64,000 bases of DNA from Candidatus Scatomonas pullistercoris (GCA_018713515.1 DVOO01000030.1:62001-126000); one strand, 5' to 3'. Numbered from the stretch's first letter, positions 28,201 to 35,029 are shown. Notes: a model not told the origin generated them from the letters alone. Program-made: numbers and translations.

Positions 28201-29140
28201 GCTTCCCGTTACCTTAAGCGGTGAAACCGCAGTCCGCGGCACGAAGGTCCTGACGGGAAGAGAACTGGCAGCGGAGGAATTCAGCTTCCAGCTGCTGGAT
28301 GCGGAGGGACAGGTTGTAAGCACTGCAGTGAACGGTGCCGACGGCAGCTTTGTATTCGGAGACCTGACCTTCACGGAGGCCGGTACGTACTACTACACGG
28401 TGCAGGAAGTGAATACAGGTCTGGGCGGAGTTACCTATGATACGGATACGGTATACACAGTTGTGATCACTGTGGAAGACGCGGGCGGTCATCTGGAAGC
28501 AGCGGTCGAGTATCAGAATAACGGCCAGACTGTGGACGGAGCAGTATTTAACAATACCTATGCGGCAGAAGGCACGGCCGTCCGGCTGTCGGCCCTGAAG
28601 GTTCTTTCCGGACGTACACTGGAAGCAGGTGAATTCAGCTTCCAGCTGAAGGATGAAAATGGAACGGTGATTGCCGAGGCTGTCAATGATGCCTCCGGAG
28701 CAGTTACCTTCCCGGAGATTGCGCTGAACGAGGCGGGAACGTATCATTATACGATCTCCGAGGTGCAGGGCAGCGCGGAGCAGGTGACTTACGATAATAC
28801 GGTTTACGGCGTGACGGTAACGGTTTCCGATAACCTGGAAGGAAATCTGACGGCAGAAGTTGCCTTTGATGAAGGGCAGATCCCGGTATTCCAGAATGTC
28901 TACACAGAGGCAGAGGAACCGGCAGAGCCCACACCGGGGACAACGGATCAGCCGACCCAGACGCCCAGCCAGACACCTGAGAAAACTCCTGCACCGGGAA
29001 GTGAAGTAGGAGCTGCCAATACAGGCGATGCTACGCCCACTGCTCTTTACGTTGCGGGGGGAACTGCGGGGGCAGCGCTGCTGATCCTGCTGATTGCTGC
29101 GGCAGCCGTGCGAAGAAGGCATGCCCGGCAACAGAAATAA
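19238..29140 (+). CDS. Giant vWA / pilin-isopeptide / DUF11 repeat surface protein
   Basis: A 3300-residue cell-surface protein. A long signal peptide (about 1-45, ending YALPVYA) leads to a vWA domain with MIDAS motif DFSAS near residue 137 and MSDGAPT near 297. About fifteen beta-sandwich domains follow. Most are FctA/Spy0128-like, recognised by openings such as VSKTLNGRDMEADEFAF and endings such as YTYEISEV, and are likely cross-linked by intramolecular isopeptide bonds. Four DUF11-like units occupy about 1418-1920. Residues about 2053-2472 are three near-identical 140-residue repeats. A Pro/Thr-rich wall-spanning stretch precedes AANTGD, a hydrophobic segment and RRRHARQQK, a degenerate sorting signal. 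It resembles tip adhesins of sortase pili, but no sortase or other pilin gene is nearby. Confidence 0.9.
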   Translation: MGNRKQDYRGRRKRRNPLSSLLAVALAAVMAIGILPQYALPVYAADTSTANTARVSDGDTKDGYKQWLGLEDGTSSTQYNGRVWADKSVYTEDVVFSGDIGEERVEIGKDADFLIAYSALATSQEVEGQQPVDVVFVLDFSASMTWGVDSTTVSRSDGSDSRIQYMVEALNSAIQTLAEANPNNRVAIVTFNRVGSTLLPLTELSEENLQGIQVPEDGSAPAYLELTSFSGTTGKDDGKARVTCHIGSDRSAETDSKTNIQYGLYEGMSILSEETDTTFTLSNGSEVTRIPNVVLMSDGAPTTISLAENRGQWWNGLDYNGGESVGWGDNSNAWSANGFMPLLTASYMKNAITHNYYGDDPGENSANVYTIGFSTNHQTDQMVELANLVLNPEDNLAAAETSSTPEIRLIYNAWEEYSSNNSPTVHYVTESSRESHDLEVEIPNDNNNPDSLMYADEYFPAESSEDLNAAFSQIASLITSQAQVPTQVSGSDPVHDGYITYTDPIGAYMEVKDVKTILYSGQRFDRTANPVTETAEDGTSITTYTFSGEINSPVYGQHNVSEIQITVETTTDAAGIKSQTLTVKIPASAIPLRVNTITLDVNGEVASNTDNEAYPIRVLYTVGMQEGIIDENGVITDKVSSDYIAQNSNSDGTVNFYSNRYSGSDDGNRGDALVTFTPADSNPYYFVQEDTLLYTDEACQTPATAFDPEATYYFRSSYVQGEGENAQTVWYVVERSGSMLEGYTTMQNGQLYLSAGAPRLGNLQDSMRLKEENSTGTAAYEFYPTFTGDPSTGQFEIYLGNNGKLTADQALSLTIAKTVDASEGLTAPADTEFSFVLAADSLAGKTVDASKQTEGSSDTEQVSLQFDSYGEASFKLKAGQKLVISEMAGVTYAVRETDLPGGFTLSNVAVTGSGTNNEGEVTGTIASDTVVTFTNTYSVSDLDYAASGGLVVSKTLNGRDMEADEFAFKITGNDALSTAKLGKADQEFSAGAADDGTPALMSKFQDMTFTAGEVGETYTYTVQEVVPDNAVNPNVNSGDTVYSDASQTEKAQAGWTRNGIGYDSVPVTVEIQVEDNGDGTLYTITTVSKGNVETEYDSRNYNAEDAATIPTVSFVNTYSAGDVTIGASTDNGIRAQKTLNGRSWNEGDSFTFTLEPVTDGAPMPENASVTVSAEEGTQSGTSVTGMFGDITYTSEDLQGAASKAFEYTVTEEVPEDAAGNGITYDRHVSTVTVTVTDNGDGTLSAAVSYNNSKATTAFDQAVTSAAAFTNTYQPASVTLSGSTALQVTKKVAGADAVEAFTFELTLAEGNADAVQLNTGDTPGSIADGTTVIVENGLQDGESSTVSFGDLTFTEAGEYVFNVTEIRPETVPVGWTYDGSTKQITVNVTDTGNGQLTASVEDNNPTFLNTYFNPEEAKSVYNEDSTTEINGQLVGVGDILTYTIDWVNNAVDTNGAPAQANIVITDTVPAGTELVAGSISNEGAESGGRITWTFENQEPGASGTVSFRVRVTEDAVNNDNNLITNQADITIGGTGHQTNVVTNPVPEKQETSNPGTIGEGTVLTYQITFTNTDGEDADAVVADTLTKGQSYNQGSASVQINGGEAAAAEPDRIEGSAAEGQTLTWNLNNLPADAQVTLTFTVTVTRDAGASVDNTAAVNGHETNTVTTPYPSDSRKDVALADEPTISVDGGMAGVGDELLYTIDWAAEADGTLIITDTIPDGTEYVEGSADSEGVYEEATNTITWTFENLTEGDKGTATFRVEITEDAVNYDTIRNTAYIQIGEDGPKTATNEVTTDIPKKEVSDATPETGIQVGDTLTYTIEYRNDTDAAADVTVTDTLPTGLTLVESSLDETGSYDDETRTITWTIDNVQAGAEGAVSFSAKVNENALTVTNPLTNQAEVKVGENNHAYKTNTTDGQVEKGDLIVSKEITATAGAEIDGNRSFAFTIQLKDTSGADLTGSYAAQVYTAAGQMTGPAFTVSGADDPETEDRVENTFTLKHGEYIVITGLPEGALYEVTEEAVQGYTTTVPDNASGQINASETTVAFINVYTPDSVTVGGTGLQVTKRVIGAPTDAGFTFNLQLTSGNRNAVLVNTGDTPAVIPETGISTTVANGFTDGQSKTAQFGDLIFTEAGDYTFVVTEAEADGTVPAGWTYDNSEKEITVHVTDTDLNGQLEASIESDALIFVNSYEADSVTVGGTDLQVTKKVTGASTEAGFTFNLKLTSGNQSAVLVDVGDIPQAIEDTGVSTIIAGGFADGEEKTAQFGDLIFTEVGDYTFVVTEAEADGTVPAGWTYDNSEKEITVHVTDTDLDGQLEASIEGDALTFVNSYVPDSVTVGGTDLQVTKKVTGASTEAGFTFNLQLTDGNRNAVLVNTGDTPAVIPETGISTTVANGFTDGQSKTAQFGDLIFTEAGDYTFVVTEAEADGTVPAGWTYDNSEKEITVHVTDTDLDGQLEAEAEAADLTFTNSYAVTGTATLPGSTYLTVKKELVNIDWKAEAVKDGFTFLLSAGDDATQAAIDNGTIQMPAQTLTITAADEAADYAKSFGDIIFSAAGDYRFVITEQPGTDTNMDYDSHELVVEVHVRDNGQGGLSITTAVPEISGSSTFTNTYAPRAVSLAFSGQKILSGRDLQAGEFSFVLRDADGDVLATVQNDADGNIVFPALYYGMGDAGTYTYEISEVSGDLSGVIYDSSVVSVVVEVSYDPGTGLVTADCTMTRNGEDLGDSFTFTNSYAAPTEVGEVPDITAVKTVTPSDGNTYTLQADEFTFLLTPAETNPASDPIDGQTVTNDTAGNVIFAEDVVYTEAGTYRYTVRELSGSQPGILYDDTVYTITVVVEDSGDHQLDVTSFTITRNDGTQADAMTFENRYDPAQTSVILGGTKTLTGAALEENQFSFLLEAVTEGAPMPEAGPVAYNTASGSFAFGSIRYDAPGTYIYRISEVNNGLEGYTYDGTVYTVTVTVTDENGVLRAQTAIDGGGEIVFSNSYSPLPVTLSGETAVRGTKVLTGRELAAEEFSFQLLDAEGQVVSTAVNGADGSFVFGDLTFTEAGTYYYTVQEVNTGLGGVTYDTDTVYTVVITVEDAGGHLEAAVEYQNNGQTVDGAVFNNTYAAEGTAVRLSALKVLSGRTLEAGEFSFQLKDENGTVIAEAVNDASGAVTFPEIALNEAGTYHYTISEVQGSAEQVTYDNTVYGVTVTVSDNLEGNLTAEVAFDEGQIPVFQNVYTEAEEPAEPTPGTTDQPTQTPSQTPEKTPAPGSEVGAANTGDATPTALYVAGGTAGAALLILLIAAAAVRRRHARQQK
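25394..26653 (+). repeat. Three tandem 420-bp coding repeats
   Basis: Units begin at 25394, 25814 and 26234, each opening with GACAGCGTAACGGTGGG at an exact 420-bp spacing, and each encodes one 140-residue pilin-like domain. Copies 1 and 3 share their middle segment (VLVNTGDTPAVIPETG). Copy 2 differs there, while copies 2 and 3 share the opening KKVTGASTEAGFTFNL. This mosaic suggests gene conversion. A more diverged copy lies near 23060-23465. Confidence 0.92.
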
Positions 29141-29162
29141 GAATAAATAAATGAAAGAAAAG

Positions 29163-29208
29163 GAGCCATGCGAAGCGGAGGGATCATCCGCGGAGCATGG
29201 CTCTTTTT
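29163..29208 (+). terminator. Rho-independent terminator after the surface protein gene
   Basis: GAGCCATGC (29163-29171) pairs with GCATGGCTC (29195-29203), with an inner GCGGA/TCCGC pairing, followed by TTTTT. Confidence 0.92.
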
Positions 29209-29365
29209 CCGTTGCACCCCGGAAAATCCCGTGCTAAAATACAGGTAACAGAAATCTAAGTTTCTATGGCAGTTCGCCATGAATTCCCCAAATAAAAAAA
29301 TGAACAGGAAACAGACATGACCGCATGTTCTGCATTTGTGGCCTGGGCTGATGCTGTCAGCATTC

Positions 29366-29394
29366 TTGTAATTCTATTGGGCCTCCGCTATAAT
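29366..29394 (+). promoter_or_regulatory. Sigma-A promoter for the Rpn-family gene
   Basis: TTGTAA, a 17-bp spacer and TATAAT, about 42 bp upstream of the start codon, placing transcription start near 29401 just before the GGAAAGGAGGAG ribosome site. Confidence 0.8.
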
Positions 29395-29435
29395 AAAGAC
29401 AGAAGCATGCGGTTCTTTCGGAAAGGAGGAGACGC

Positions 29436-30440
29436 ATGGGAAAGAAAAGAAATGTGAGCGCCTATGATGCGGAAGTTTATGAGGCTCTGTCGGATCCGGA
29501 AGTATTCTCCGATCTATTTAACGGAGCGGTTTTCAGCGGCCGGCTTGTGGTACGTCCGGAGGATCTGAAGCCGCTGGAGGAGAAGGAGGTACTGCACTCC
29601 CGTGTGGATAGCCGATACCCGGAGATTCTGTACATGATCCGGGACGTGTCAAAAGAAAATATTTCGGTGCCAACTCTGCTGCGGGTGATCTTGAATGTGG
29701 AAGGTCAGAGAGAAGTACATTATGGGATGCCGCTGCGGGTGATGCAGTATGATGCAGCCCGATACGGCAAAGAATACAGAAGGCTTCAGCAGATTCATAA
29801 AAAAGCAGGGGATCTGAAGAGGCCAGCCGAATTTTTATCAGGAATCAGGAAAGAAGATAGGCTTCCGCCGGTCCTGACACTGGTATTCTACTACGGGGAG
29901 GAACAGGATTGGGAGGGCCCGCTGAGCCTTCACGAGATGCTGGCTTTCCCGGAAGAATTTCAGAGGCAGAGGAGATGGTTTCCCGATTATCGCATGAATC
30001 TGGTGAGCAGCCGGACAGTGAACAAAAATGATTTTCGAACAGGATTAAGAGAAGTATTTGAATTGCTGGCAGTCATGGGAGACAAGACAGCCATGCTTGC
30101 ACTGCTTGGAAGGGAAGAAGAGCGTTACCGGAAGCTGGACCGGGAGCGGGCGGGTCTTATAGGAACCTTTTTGAATATTCCGCTGCTGTCGGAAAGAGGA
30201 GAGGAGGAAATTGATATGTGTACAGCGATACAGGAAATGATTCTGGAAGGAAAAGCAGAAGGAAGAGCAGAGGGGATGACGGAGCTGGTACTGGATTTTC
30301 TGTCAGGGAAAGGAGAGCTTCAGGAGAGTCTCCGGGAACAGATCTGTCGGGAAAGAGACCCGGAGGTACTCAGAGAATGGGTGCATCTGGCTGTACAGGC
30401 AGGATCCGTGCAGGAATTTGAGCAGAAGATTCAGAAATAG
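29436..30440 (+). CDS. Rpn family recombination-promoting nuclease / PD-(D/E)XK
   Basis: A 334-residue member of the Rpn/COG5464-type group, often labelled putative transposase, whose studied E. coli members are DNA endonucleases promoting RecA-independent recombination. Supporting parts are an N-terminal nuclease region (DPEVFSDLFNGAVFSGR, then LRVILNVEGQREVHYGMPLRVMQYDAARY), where Glu and Gln in NVEGQ fit the ExQ element of the fold, and a C-terminal tail MILEGKAEGRAEGMTE typical of family members in Lachnospiraceae, which carry many such genes. It has its own promoter and a GGAGGAGACGC ribosome site. No terminal repeats flank it, so it is not part of a visible mobile element. Confidence 0.85.
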   Translation: MGKKRNVSAYDAEVYEALSDPEVFSDLFNGAVFSGRLVVRPEDLKPLEEKEVLHSRVDSRYPEILYMIRDVSKENISVPTLLRVILNVEGQREVHYGMPLRVMQYDAARYGKEYRRLQQIHKKAGDLKRPAEFLSGIRKEDRLPPVLTLVFYYGEEQDWEGPLSLHEMLAFPEEFQRQRRWFPDYRMNLVSSRTVNKNDFRTGLREVFELLAVMGDKTAMLALLGREEERYRKLDRERAGLIGTFLNIPLLSERGEEEIDMCTAIQEMILEGKAEGRAEGMTELVLDFLSGKGELQESLREQICRERDPEVLREWVHLAVQAGSVQEFEQKIQK

Positions 30441-30551
30441 AATCAGAGAGGAAATGTAGTGCTTCGATCTGCATTTTACAGAGGTCTTTCTGGAAGAGAC
30501 GGCAGTTCTGTGGTATACTTTGTGTAGCTGCAGAGATCGGAGGGGTTGCGT

Positions 30552-31397
30552 ATGTGGAAACGGGAAATCCGCGCAGCAGTGCTGGTGACGCTGTCGGCGG
30601 TCTGCATGGCTTTTAATATCAATACTTTTGTGGATGCAGTAGGACTGTATCCCGGCGGCTTTAACGGCATTGCCCTGCTGGTTCAGAGGGTGGGCGCTTC
30701 CTTCTGGAATGTAAACCTTGCCTTTTCTCTGATCAGCTATCCTCTGAATATTCTGGCGCTGCTCATGAGCTTCCGTTATCTGGGAAAGCGTTTTATTATT
30801 TATACCTGCCTCAGTGTGGGACTCTGCGGTATTCTGACGGATCTGATCCCTGCCGCCGCGGTGACCAGCGATGTGCTGCTTGGCAGCATCTTCGGCGGCA
30901 TGATCAACGGCGCGTGCATCAGCATGGCCATGCTGGCCGGAGGATCTACCGGCGGACTGGACATACTGGCCAATGTTTACGGCCACCGGCTGAACAAGGA
31001 CCCATGGAACATTACGCTGGCGGTCAACTGTGTGATTCTGGCGGCAGCCGGGCTGCTGTTCGGATGGGACAAGGCGCTGTACTCCATTATTTTTCAGTAT
31101 GCGTCTACCCAGGTGATCCATCTTCTGTACCGGAAATATCAGAAGGCAACCCTGTTTATTATCAGCGAGCAGTATGAGAAGGTTTACCAGACGATTATGG
31201 AGCAGACCCGCCACAGCGCCACAGTACTGGACGGAACGGGATGCTATACAAATGAAGAAAAGAAAATGATCTATTCGGTGGTTTCAGGACAGGAGGTGAA
31301 GGCTCTGGTGCGGGAGATACGGAGAACGGATCCGGCAGCTTTCATTAATATTGTCAAGACAACGGAACTGGACGGCCGTTTTATTTACAAAGACTGA
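30552..31397 (+). CDS. YitT family membrane protein
   Basis: A 281-residue integral membrane protein of the YitT family (DUF161 plus C-terminal DUF2179). About five membrane segments run through residues 1-150, including the family's NTFVDAVGLYPGGFNGIALLVQ and AGGSTGGLDILANVYGHR glycine-rich loops. A cytoplasmic tail (about 195-281) contains HSATVLDGTGCYTNEEKKMIYSVV and EVKALVREIRRTDPAAFINI, the DUF2179 fold. The biochemical role is unknown. The ATG is chosen because GGAGGGG lies 6-7 bp ahead; an in-frame TTG two codons earlier abuts the site. The next gene begins 10 bp downstream, indicating an operon. Confidence 0.93.
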   Translation: MWKREIRAAVLVTLSAVCMAFNINTFVDAVGLYPGGFNGIALLVQRVGASFWNVNLAFSLISYPLNILALLMSFRYLGKRFIIYTCLSVGLCGILTDLIPAAAVTSDVLLGSIFGGMINGACISMAMLAGGSTGGLDILANVYGHRLNKDPWNITLAVNCVILAAAGLLFGWDKALYSIIFQYASTQVIHLLYRKYQKATLFIISEQYEKVYQTIMEQTRHSATVLDGTGCYTNEEKKMIYSVVSGQEVKALVREIRRTDPAAFINIVKTTELDGRFIYKD

Positions 31398-31407
31398 AAG
31401 GGGAAAT

Positions 31408-33216
31408 ATGCTGTCGAGACAAGAGATGAAGCGGAGAGGCAGGCACTCTCTGAAACGCCATTATCTGCTGCTTGTGGCCGTATGCCTGCTGGCAGCTTTC
31501 CTGGGGACAGAGTTCGGGAGTTCCCTCTCCAGCATTAAGAGTGTGGTGGAGGAGAACGCCGGCTCGGCGAAGGTGTCCGGCAGCCAGGGCCTGGCGGACG
31601 TGATCGAGACCATGCTTCTGCGGGGGGAAGAGCAGGGCCGCCGGTTGTCGGAACAGATTCAGGAGGCGGAGATCGAGGCCGCCCGGGAAGCGGATCCGGT
31701 CTTCGGGCGAACCCGGGGCGTACTGGCCGGCCTGGTAAATGCCTACACACCGGGAGGTATTTTTGTATCGGTTTTGTCTGCTCTGGACGCTGTCACGGGT
31801 TCAGAAACGGCATCGAGAGTGATTTTTGTGCTGCTGAGCCTGGCTTTTGTATTTCTGGTCTGGTATTTTATCCGGGATGCCTACCGGGTGATTGCCCGCA
31901 GGATAACCCTGGAAGCCCGTATTTATGAAAAGGTGCCTGCCCGGCGGTTTCTGTTTCTGCTGCGTGTCCGGCGGTGGGCCAAGGTTGCCTGGACGCTGTT
32001 TGTCACCCAGGTATTTCAGGTGCTCTGGATGTTTACCATCGTGGGCTTTTTTGTGAAGCGGTATTCTTATTATATGGTTCCCTATATTCTGGCGGAGAAT
32101 CCGGATATCCCCACACTGGAGGCTATTACCCTGTCCAGGCGGATGATGCGGGGGCACAAGTGGCAGTGCTTTATCTTTCAGCTGTCCTTTTTGGGCTGGC
32201 TGCTTCTGGAGATACCGACGCTGGGACTTGGCGGCATTCTGTACTCCAATCCCTACCAGATGGCGGCCTTCGGTGAATATTATACGGAGATCCGGCGCCT
32301 GGCAAAAGAGCAGGGGATCCCCGGGGCAGAATATCTGAACGATACGTATCTGTTTGAAAAGGCAAAGAACCGGATTCTGACGGGCGCTTATCCGGAGGTG
32401 TCCCGAAGAGAGAGAAAAGAAGAAAAGGCACCGGGCGGGATTCGCGGCTTTCTGGCCGCGGTCTTTGGCATTTCTCTTTACGGCAGAAAAACAGAGCAGG
32501 CATATGAGGAGAGAGAAAGGGAACGTGTTAAGAATGAGGAGCTGGAGGACGCCCTGTCCGGAAAAGCATATCCGGGACGTCTCTTCCCGATTCCCGAGCA
32601 TGAAAGAAGAAAATGGGTAGAGAGCCTGAATTACATGCGCCGGTATACGCCGGTATCTCTGATCCTGATGTTTTTCTGCTTCTGCTTTATCGGCTGGATC
32701 TTTGAGGTCAGCCAGGGATTTGTAGCGTCCGGGGAATTCATAAAAAGGGGTGTGCTCCACGGTCCCTGGCTGCCCATCTACGGCATGGGCGGAATTCTGA
32801 TTCTGGTGGTGCTGTACCGGCTCCGGAAGCGCCCGCTCTGGGAATTTATCATGGCTGTTGTGCTGTGCGGCGGTGTGGAATACTTTACAGCACTGAATCT
32901 GGAGCTGACCCACGGCGGGATGAAGTGGTGGGACTACAGCGGATATTTCCTGAATATTCACGGGCGCGTCTGCGCGGAGGGGCTTCTGGTCTTCGGGATT
33001 ATGGGGCTGGTGATCGTTTATGTGGTAGCGCCGCTGCTGGATAATCTTTTGAAGAAGATACCGATGAAAATCGCGGTGCCGGCCTGCGCGGTTTTGCTGG
33101 CCCTTTTTGCCGCGGACCAGGCCTATTCGGCAAAGCACCCGAATACGGGCCATGGAATCACCGATATTGGAGAGGAGACCGCTGCGGGCGCGGAAAAACA
33201 GGAGGAGCTATTATGA
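31408..33216 (+). CDS. DUF975 membrane protein fused to CmpB-type putative ABC permease domain
   Basis: A 602-residue polytopic membrane protein. The N-terminal part (about 1-330) resembles DUF975: MKRRGRHSLKRHYLLL, several membrane segments, then LEAITLSRRMMRGHKWQCFIFQLSFLGW. A charged linker (about 330-415) leads to a C-terminal domain (about 420-585) of the putative type IV ABC permease family (ABC_trans_CmpB): FCFCFIGWIFEV, KRGVLHGPWLPIYGMGG, HGGMKWWDYSGYFLNIHGRVC. No ATPase partner is adjacent, so transport is unproven. The start at MLSRQEMKRR follows GAAAGGGGAAAT. Its end overlaps the next start by 4 bp. Confidence 0.85.
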   Translation: MLSRQEMKRRGRHSLKRHYLLLVAVCLLAAFLGTEFGSSLSSIKSVVEENAGSAKVSGSQGLADVIETMLLRGEEQGRRLSEQIQEAEIEAAREADPVFGRTRGVLAGLVNAYTPGGIFVSVLSALDAVTGSETASRVIFVLLSLAFVFLVWYFIRDAYRVIARRITLEARIYEKVPARRFLFLLRVRRWAKVAWTLFVTQVFQVLWMFTIVGFFVKRYSYYMVPYILAENPDIPTLEAITLSRRMMRGHKWQCFIFQLSFLGWLLLEIPTLGLGGILYSNPYQMAAFGEYYTEIRRLAKEQGIPGAEYLNDTYLFEKAKNRILTGAYPEVSRRERKEEKAPGGIRGFLAAVFGISLYGRKTEQAYEERERERVKNEELEDALSGKAYPGRLFPIPEHERRKWVESLNYMRRYTPVSLILMFFCFCFIGWIFEVSQGFVASGEFIKRGVLHGPWLPIYGMGGILILVVLYRLRKRPLWEFIMAVVLCGGVEYFTALNLELTHGGMKWWDYSGYFLNIHGRVCAEGLLVFGIMGLVIVYVVAPLLDNLLKKIPMKIAVPACAVLLALFAADQAYSAKHPNTGHGITDIGEETAAGAEKQEELL

Positions 33217-33908
33217 ACAGACAGGTAGAGCGGGAGGTGCAGGAAGAGCTTTTGTCCATGCAGGATCTGCAGTATCGGGATTTTCAGAGGAAGCTGATGC
33301 CCACAGTGGATCCGGAGACGGTGATCGGCGTGCGGACGCCGGAACTCCGGAAATATGCAAAGGCACTGGCGAAAAAGCCGGAAGCAGAGGCCTTTCTCAA
33401 GAATCTGCCCCACACGTATTATGAAGAAAACAATCTTCATGGATTTCTGCTGGAAACGGTGAAGGATTATGAGGAGGCAGTGCGGCTGGTGGAGGAATTC
33501 CTTCCTTATATAGATAATTGGGCCACCTGCGACATGATGTGTCCGAAGGTGTTTGGAAAGCATCTGGAGAAGCTGCTTCCAAAGATACGGGAATGGATCC
33601 GCTCCCCGGAAACCTATACCATTCGTTTCGGCATCGGCATGCTGATGCGCTATTATCTGGATGATGCCTTCCGGCCGGAATACCTGGAGCTGGCGGCGTC
33701 TGTCCGTTCGGAGGAGTATTATGTAAATATGATGACGGCCTGGTATTTTGCCACGGCTCTGGCAAAACAGTACGAGGCGGCGCTGCCTTACCTGACCGGA
33801 CACCGGCTGGAGCCGTGGACCCATAACAAGGCAATCCAGAAGGCCGTTGAGAGCCGGCGGATCACGCAGGAACAGAAAATATATCTGCGGACCCTGCGGG
33901 TAAAATGA
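33213..33908 (+). CDS. DNA alkylation repair protein, AlkD-like
   Basis: A 231-residue all-helical HEAT-like protein of the AlkC/AlkD DNA glycosylase group, which removes positively charged N3- and N7-alkylpurines. Family features are the opening MQDLQYRDFQRKLMPTVDPETVIGVRTPELRKYAK, the segment FLPYIDNWATCDMMCPKVF (with the conserved Trp and Asp) and RFGIGMLMRYYLDD. The ATG overlaps the stop of the membrane protein gene (ATGA), so the YitT, DUF975 and AlkD genes form one operon, closed by a terminator overlapping the rpmG promoter. Confidence 0.93.
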   Translation: MNRQVEREVQEELLSMQDLQYRDFQRKLMPTVDPETVIGVRTPELRKYAKALAKKPEAEAFLKNLPHTYYEENNLHGFLLETVKDYEEAVRLVEEFLPYIDNWATCDMMCPKVFGKHLEKLLPKIREWIRSPETYTIRFGIGMLMRYYLDDAFRPEYLELAASVRSEEYYVNMMTAWYFATALAKQYEAALPYLTGHRLEPWTHNKAIQKAVESRRITQEQKIYLRTLRVK

Positions 33909-33915
33909 AAAGAAC

Positions 33916-33944
33916 TTGACAGAAGACCTGCTTCATGATATAGT
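33916..33944 (+). promoter_or_regulatory. Sigma-A promoter of the rpmG-secE-nusG-rplKA operon
   Basis: TTGACA, a 17-bp spacer and TATAGT. The spacer contains the left arm of the upstream operon's terminator, so promoter and terminator are interleaved. Confidence 0.88.
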
Positions 33945-33976
33945 TATTGAGCGACATGGAAGTAGGTCTTTTTTTT
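33924..33976 (+). terminator. Terminator of the YitT-AlkD operon, interleaved with the next promoter
   Basis: AGACCTGCTTC (33924-33934) pairs with GAAGTAGGTCT (33959-33969, one G-U pair), followed by eight T. Transcripts starting from the promoter inside it lack the left arm and so escape termination. Confidence 0.8.
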
Positions 33977-34074
33977 ATGCCTGAAAACAGCGAATGGCAT
34001 GCGCTGAGCCTCAGGCTCTTTTACTATGAAAAAAGACCGTCGTAATACGCAAATACACAGTGGAGGTGGAAGTC

Positions 34075-34224
34075 GTGCGCGTAAAGATTACATTGGCATG
34101 TACAGAATGTAAACAGCGGAACTACAACATGACAAAAGAGAAGAAGAACCATCCCGACCGGATGGAGACCAGCAAATACTGTAAGTTCTGCAGAAAACAC
34201 ACGTTACACAAAGAAACCAAGTAA
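34075..34224 (+). CDS. rpmG: 50S ribosomal protein L33
   Basis: A 49-residue ribosomal protein starting at GTG after TGGAGGTGGAAGTC. The protein has the zinc-binding form with two CxxC pairs: [11 protein letters not shown] and [14 protein letters not shown]. Length and the ending HTLHKETK match bacterial L33. It opens the rpmG-secE-nusG-rplK-rplA operon and lies 18 bp before secE. Confidence 0.97.
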   Translation: MRVKITLACTECKQRNYNMTKEKKNHPDRMETSKYCKFCRKHTLHKETK

Positions 34225-34242
34225 TGGGTGCGAGGTGACAAG

Positions 34243-34482
34243 ATGGCAGACGAGGTAGTAAAAGATTCCGGAAAAGCGAAGAAGAAAGACAAGAAAGAAC
34301 GGAAAGAAAAGAAAAGCTGGTTCAAGGGCCTGAAGACTGAATTCAAGAAGATCATGTGGACGGACAAAAAGACACTGGGAAAACAGGCGATCGCTGTGAT
34401 CGTTGTCTCGGTTCTGTTCTGTGTACTGATCACACTGGTGGACAGCGTTGCGCTGGCGGCCATTGAATTTATCATCGGGTAA
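34243..34482 (+). CDS. secE: Preprotein translocase subunit SecE
   Basis: A 79-residue single-span subunit of the Sec translocon that clamps SecY. A highly basic N terminus (KKKDKKERKEKKSWFKGLKTEFKKIMW) precedes the conserved W-P/T-D-K-K amphipathic helix and one membrane segment (AIAVIVVSVLFCVLITLV). The ATG after GCGAGGTGACAAG is preferred to a GTG five codons upstream that sits within that ribosome site. It lies between rpmG and nusG, the standard order. Confidence 0.97.
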   Translation: MADEVVKDSGKAKKKDKKERKEKKSWFKGLKTEFKKIMWTDKKTLGKQAIAVIVVSVLFCVLITLVDSVALAAIEFIIG

Positions 34483-34497
34483 GGATAGGGTGATCAA

Positions 34498-35022
34498 ATG
34501 TCAGAAGCAAAATGGTATGTAGTTCACACGTACTCGGGCTATGAGAATAAGGTAAAAGCCAATATTGAGAAGACGATTGAGAACAGACATCTTGAAGACC
34601 AGATTCTGGAAGTGCGCGTGCCCATGGAGGAGGTTGTCGAAGTCAAAAACGGCACCAAAAAACAGGTACAGCGCAAATTGTTTCCGGGATACGTTCTGCT
34701 GAACATGATCATGAATGATGACACATGGTATGTGGTCAGAAATACCCGCGGCGTAACAGGGTTTGTGGGACCGGGATCCAAGCCGGTGCCTCTGACGCCG
34801 GAGGAGATGCAGCCTCTGGGCATCCTGGGCGAGACAAGCCGGGTCGAGGTGGACCTGGAGGTGGGCGATTCTGTGGTCGTGACAGGCGGAGCCTGGAAGG
34901 ATACTGCCGGAATCATCCAGAACATCAACAAGACGAAGCAGGTGGTTACCATCAACGTGGAGCTTTTTGGACGGGAAACCCCTGTGGAGATCAGTTTTTC
35001 AGAAGTCAAAAAGGTCGGCTGA
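34498..35022 (+). CDS. nusG: Transcription termination/antitermination factor NusG
   Basis: A 174-residue RNA polymerase-binding elongation factor. The NGN domain begins KWYVVHTYSGYENKVKANIE and includes QRKLFPGYVLLNMIMND and TRGVTGFVG. A C-terminal KOW domain follows (VGDSVVVTGGAWKDTAGIIQNIN, EVSFSEVKKV-like end). Full family length, 15 bp after secE. Confidence 0.98.
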   Translation: MSEAKWYVVHTYSGYENKVKANIEKTIENRHLEDQILEVRVPMEEVVEVKNGTKKQVQRKLFPGYVLLNMIMNDDTWYVVRNTRGVTGFVGPGSKPVPLTPEEMQPLGILGETSRVEVDLEVGDSVVVTGGAWKDTAGIIQNINKTKQVVTINVELFGRETPVEISFSEVKKVG

Positions 35023-35029
35023 CCGGCCT

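Noticed and set aside
29436-30440. Mobile element suggested by the 'putative transposase' label of the Rpn family
   Set aside because: No terminal inverted repeats or target-site duplications flank it, and Rpn proteins are nucleases not shown to move their own gene.
34006-34018. Small GAGCC-TCA-GGCTC hairpin in the rpmG leader as a terminator
   Set aside because: The stem is only 5 bp and the following T run is short; highly expressed genes lie directly downstream.
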